Assembly: GCA_973895155.1 (NCBI GenBank)
Contig: OZ316891.1
Span: forward strand, 14,880,001-14,944,000
DNA length: 64,000 nt
Source of the DNA: Marsupella aquatica
Taxonomy: Eukaryota; Marchantiophyta
Direction: 5' to 3'
Part shown: positions 60,401 through 64,000 of the stretch, in pieces
Layout of the letters: every line of letters starts with the position of its first letter
Position numbering within the stretch: the first letter of the stretch is position 1
Made by a program: the position numbers and the translations under genes
The notes under the pieces: generated by a model
Databases searched by the model: none
What the model was told of the DNA's origin: nothing
Seen by the model: the letters and a program-made list of their open reading frames with translations, nothing else

Positions 60401-61566
60401 TGCTTGTTGTAATGTTTGATCTGTTGCTAGATCAGATGGATGTTGTCACAGCCTTCCTCTATGGCACCTTGGAAGAGGTGATCTTCATGAGACAGCCGCT
60501 AGGTTTTGTGAAGAGAGGGCAAGAGGATTTGGTTTGTAGATTGCTGAGATCCTTGTACGAGTTGAAGCAGTCACCAAGACAGTGGAATAAGCGGTTTGAT
60601 GATTGGATTCGTGCACAAGGCTTTCACAGGAGTGTGTTTGACCCATGTGTGTATCTGAAACCGGTGAAGAATGTTGTCTTTGGGTTCATTGTTTTAGTAC
60701 TTTATGTGGATGACATGCTTATTGCGGCCAAGGACAGGTCTGAGATTGTTAAGCTCAAGGCACTACTAAGTGCAGAGTTTAAGATGAAGAACTTAGGGCC
60801 AGCTAAGAGGATTTTGGGTATGGAGATCACTAGGGACTTGGAGGCTGGCAAGCTATGGTTGACGCAGAGCAGTTATGCGATGAAGGTAATCGCAAGGTTC
60901 AACATGGGGGATAGCAAGCCAGTAAGTACCCCGTTGGCTCCACACTTCAAGTTGTCATCAGCATTCTGTCCTACGGATGAGACAGAGAAGGGGCTGATGT
61001 CAAAGGTTTCTTATGACAAGACAGTGGGGAGTCTCATGTATTTGATGACCTACACTAGACCTGATCTTGCCATGGCTATGGGCAAGGTGAGTAGGTACAT
61101 GTCGAATCGATGCTGACTATGCACAGGATCTGGATCGAAGGAGGTCAACAACAGGTTATGTGTTCACACTAGGAGGTGGATGCATAAGTTGGAGATCTAC
61201 TCTACAGAAGTGTATTGCCAGTCTACTACAGAAGCGGAGTATGTTGCAGCAACGGAAGCATCAAAGGAAGCAATTTGGTTGGATAGACTTATCACTAAGA
61301 TGGGATTGCCACAGGGGAATGTGAAGCTCCATTGTGATAGTGAGAGTGCACTCCACCTTGCTGTGAACCAGGTGATGGATAGCAGAGTGAAGCACATCGA
61401 CGTCAGGTACCATTTTATCAGGCAGGCTGTGTCTGATAATATGTTTGAGCTAGTCAAGATTGACGGTAAATTCAACCCGGTTGACGCATTTACCAAAGTG
61501 ATTCCTTTGGAGAGTTTTTCTAGACACCGTGATGCGTTGCAGGTTTTGCAATTGCCTCACAAGTAG
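57490..61566 (+). pseudogene. copia-2 gag-pol polyprotein, broken
   Basis: Gag from MSDSEEIFEDVELEARG at 57490 with zinc knuckle CWKCNQVGHFKRDC near 58405-58446. Then protease WILDCACSFH (58576), pre-integrase LWHSRLGHMSEKG (about 58970), and integrase with the D...D...E-type region FIDDYSRFVWIYF to QQNGVAERLN (59450-59490). Reverse transcriptase has LYVDDML (about 60700), and RNase H ([19 protein letters not shown]) ends with TAG at 61564-61566. Damage: stops at 57964-57966, 58036-58038 and 58909-58911; a deletion of about 118 bp near 59556; a 2-bp insertion near 60339; a second deletion of about 118 bp near 61108. Deletions are judged against copia-1. Confidence 0.88.
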
Positions 61567-61757
61567 GGTTACTTAATATTTGTGTAGATACTGAGATATG
61601 CTCTTGCTCATTCCTTGTATAGGCTACGGCTTAGTTCTGGTCTACTCTCGTATAAAGAGGGAAAAACCCTTTTGGTTTTTCTTTCTAGAACTTCCCGCTG
61701 AGCAATCATATTGGTAGCAGTCTTTACCCTCTCCTAGACTAGAGTCAAGGGGGAGAT

Positions 61758-62155
61758 TGTTAGGATTTACTCTTAGGTCTAGAGTTACGATTGTACCATA
61801 GTTAATTGTTGGGATTTACTCTTAGGTCTAGAGTTACGATTGTACCATAGTTAAGGCTAATCTTAGTCGCTGACATGGTTAGGTTAGTCATGTTGTGCAC
61901 ACTCTATAAGCAAGCAGTGTTTGCTTGGAGAGATGGAACTCAGGCTCATTCTTACGGAGCTAGTTGAGAGATAGAGAGAGCTTGTGCTGTGGATGCCTGG
62001 TATGGCCGGTGGGCCTAGAGTGCAGTAAAGCTCTTGTGTGTTCCTGTGGACATAGCCTCATGATCGAGGAGGTGAACCACGTATCTCTCTGTGTCGACTA
62101 TTGTGCGTTGGATGATTCACGGGCTTGCCGTTGCGATCGTCGTTGATACTTAACA
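61758..62155 (+). repeat. copia-2 3' LTR with internal 49-bp tandem duplication
   Basis: The first 49 bp (61758-61806) are repeated directly from 61807 (TGTTGGGATTTACTC...). Apart from this the LTR matches the 5' copy. Confidence 0.88.
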
Positions 62156-62766
62156 GACAGTAGATGGCTTGATGCATATAATGAGGGTGCAGTGTGCTAA
62201 ACCCCTTTAATGCACACTTTAAGGCAGCTAGGGAAACCCAACTAATACAAATCATTTAACTTATGTTTACTTAGGTACAGTAAAATGGGCATGTTAGGGG
62301 TTTCTGCTAAATAAGAGGTTTAGGGTGCACTCCCACCCACACTTAGGATTAGAATAACTGGGAGTAAAGTATCATGATTTTTAGAAAATTAGCTTTACAA
62401 AACTTGACTATTCCCTAAGTCTTCCAACTGTATTTTTGGCCTAACTTGTTTCCTACCCCCCAGATCAAGTTTTTTGGTCCTTTTGATAGGGTGAAAAGTT
62501 TCAAACAGTTATTGTCAATTCTGTCAGTCAGAATTTACTGCTTGATAGCTCTCATGCCTATCCTCCTTTGATACTTCCCACCATAGCAATGGCCTCCAAG
62601 AGAAAATTCAGCTGATCATCTGAATTTCTTTTGCTTGCTTGGAGGAGGTTTTCTGCCGTGACAGGAAACAGTAACAGGAAACAGGAAATGGTAACAGTAA
62701 AATAAGTGAGGAAATTTACACAATATTTGCGACATCCATCAATAAAAAGGGTGTATAAAAATGCCG
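62156..62766. other. Intergenic, no supported gene
   Basis: Nothing recognised apart from a short GGAAACAGTAACAGG-type micro-repeat near 62660-62700. Confidence 0.5.
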
Positions 62767-62771
62767 AGTAT

Positions 62772-63815
62772 ATTAGTAGCGCCTGGCGCTACTTTAAAAT
62801 GTGTGTTACATGGTAGCAAAAACACAAAGCCCGATGACAATACAAAATCTTAAGAGATACCATGAGCAGAAAAATGGCTAAAGAATTGGGATGTAGTAAG
62901 CTTGCAAGAAAACATGGAGAACCGAGACTACAACCTAACACCTTCAATCTCCGATGGCGGTAGCGCCAGGCGCTACTATCGCAAAAGTCTTTAAGAAGAC
63001 TCCATCTTTCAAACAATCTCAGGACGTCGATGAATGACACTCATCATCGACTCCCGCATTGAAGCGATCCTCGTCTCGGCGAAATCCATCCTCTCGCTCA
63101 ACAAAAAAACGCAGTCCTAGAAGGCGACTCCTCAGCCTGCAATTTGGAATGTTGGAGTCAGAAAATCCAACTCGCCCGGTCCATTGTTGAATGCCCCTAA
63201 AAAACGCCGTCCATCCAACCCTATAGACATCGGAAGGATCCAGATCGTGAATAGAGAACCGTTCTCTAAAAGACCGGGGAGGAGACGAATCAGGGCATGA
63301 TTCTGGTTTTGCTCGAAGGCTTATCCCCTCGTCCAAGGCCAGCCATAGTCGATTCCTCTCCATTGAGGTGACAGGGTGAGGAGTCTCATCAATCGGGACC
63401 TCTGAGGCAAGCAAATCAATTGAAGCTTTGCCTTCCAACTTTGTGGGGCCGGAAGTTCTCTCACACAAGACTTGCTTTCCTTTCTCCATGGTCTCTGGAT
63501 CAATGTCTATGCCGCGCTAAACGCAAAAGAGCTCCTGGAAATCCTCGAACATCGGCGATGTCAAACGGAGAGGGTGTAAAATAGAAGAGGGTGTCGAAAT
63601 ACCTACCGTTGCGAAGGAATTCAACCTAGGGAAACAGGTATGTATGGTAGTCAAGGTCATTAAGGATTTTCATCGTACATCAGTACATGTACTTGCAGTT
63701 TGGAAAACATTACACTACACTTCACATCAGAAAAAGATATGCGGAAGCTAATACCTTTCCCACTTTGTATTTATATAAAATTGATGCGTACAATAAGTAG
63801 CGCCTGACGCTACTA
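62772..63815. repeat. Three copies of a 19-bp palindrome
   Basis: AGTAGCGCCTGGCGCTACT occurs at about 62774-62792. A copy with central A and G for the first A is at about 62960-62978, and AGTAGCGCCTGACGCTACT at about 63797-63815. Arms of 9 bp around one base. They may be subterminal or foldback repeats of a mobile element that also carries the minus-strand frames here. Confidence 0.75.
63019..63489 (-). CDS. Hypothetical protein, 156 residues
   Basis: Minus-strand frame from ATG at 63489 to a TGA at 63019. Composition is charged and protein-like (MEKGKQVLCERTSG..., DLDPSDVYRVGWTAFF, RLLGLRFFVEREDGF) but I recognise no family. It lies between the second and third 19-bp palindromes, downstream of the frame at the right edge. 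It may be a gene or exon of a mobile element. No introns could be assigned. Confidence 0.35.
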   Translation of the reverse strand: MEKGKQVLCERTSGPTKLEGKASIDLLASEVPIDETPHPVTSMERNRLWLALDEGISLRAKPESCPDSSPPRSFRERFSIHDLDPSDVYRVGWTAFFRGIQQWTGRVGFSDSNIPNCRLRSRLLGLRFFVEREDGFRRDEDRFNAGVDDECHSSTS

Positions 63816-63891
63816 TTTTGGAGGAGGTAATATGTTTTAAAATCATGAATATATAACTAATCTAATTTAAACTAACCTAATCCAATGTAAT

Positions 63892-64000
63892 CTAATCTCC
63901 AGATTCCGACTCACTACTCTCCGATCTATCCGTACTCTCTGCTTCATCGTCGATAAATTCATTTCGTTCCATATCATCGACAAATGGATGACGGATGAAC
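63892..64000 (-). CDS. Partial protein with acidic Ser/Glu tail, cut by the window edge
   Basis: On the minus strand, 36 in-frame codons end in TAG at 63892-63894: FIRHPFVDDMERNEF, then an acidic tail EAESTDRSESSESESGD. The rest lies beyond the window. Too short to assign; acidic tails like this are common in nuclear and transposon-encoded proteins. Confidence 0.4.
   Translation of the reverse strand, partial: FIRHPFVDDMERNEFIDDEAESTDRSESSESESGD

Larger units (their letters stand above)
56072..62155 (+). mobile_element. Ty1/copia retrotransposon, copia-2 (same family as copia-1)
   Basis: 5' LTR 56072-56416 and 3' LTR 61758-62155, both beginning TGTTAGGATTTACTC and ending TTAACA. Flanks are GACAA (56067-56071) and GACAG (62156-62160): a 5-bp target duplication with one mismatch. 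Primer-binding site TGGTATCAGAGC at 56419-56430; polypurine tract AAGGGGGAGAT at 61747-61757. Closely related to copia-1 throughout but with its own deletions. Confidence 0.9.

Overview
The window is nuclear DNA of a land plant. Genes are interrupted by spliceosomal GT..AG introns, two genes encode plastid or organelle proteins with N-terminal targeting sequences, and the spaces are full of plant transposable elements. Long DYW-type PPR proteins in a tandem array, a moss-like plastid rps4 fragment and introns of roughly 100-550 bp suggest a non-seed plant, most likely a moss. That placement is inference. No bacterial-style operons, rRNA, tRNA or CRISPR arrays were seen.

Layout. 1-5397 is the right part of a CACTA (En/Spm) DNA transposon: the end of a TNP2-like transposase, a many-exon second gene of the Transposase_24 type, and a repeat-rich terminus ending in TAGTG. 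It is inserted in the coding region of a Mutator-like transposase (5399-5929). 5930-12066 is gene-poor, with a retroposed fragment bounded by an 18-bp target duplication (9158-9707) and a 1.16-kb inverted-repeat element with TA target duplication (10511-11669).

12067-27752 holds three tandem two-exon PPR-DYW genes, each encoding a probable organelle C-to-U RNA editing factor. All share the same transit-peptide exon and a phase-2 intron, but carry different sequence between the transit peptide and the PPR array. In the second gene that sequence is an in-frame fragment of the plastid ribosomal protein gene rps4, carrying its S4 RNA-binding domain. The third has five exact-period 303-bp PPR triplet repeats.

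28797-30933 (minus) is a complete six-exon rbcX gene for a Rubisco assembly chaperone, including a 17-nt micro-exon. 47544-49767 (minus) is a four-exon bHLH transcription factor with an ACT-like C-terminus, close to the AMS/ICE1-type group.

Between and beyond these are two related, degenerate Ty1/copia elements (33499-40407 and 56072-62155). The first has perfect 5-bp target duplications and carries a 203-bp hAT-like MITE in its 5' LTR. There is also a nearly intact LINE (about 42376-47340) whose 5' UTR consists of 181-bp tandem monomers. A diverged GC-rich repeat is present in inverted orientation at 32060-33498 and about 53370-55190. The right edge (62767-64000) has three copies of a 19-bp palindrome and two unrecognised minus-strand reading frames.

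The genes do not form one pathway, but all three host gene types are nuclear, and two (the PPR-DYW array and rbcX) serve organelles. The most novel feature is the S4-PPR-DYW fusion at 17748-20827 and the module exchange it implies within the tandem array.
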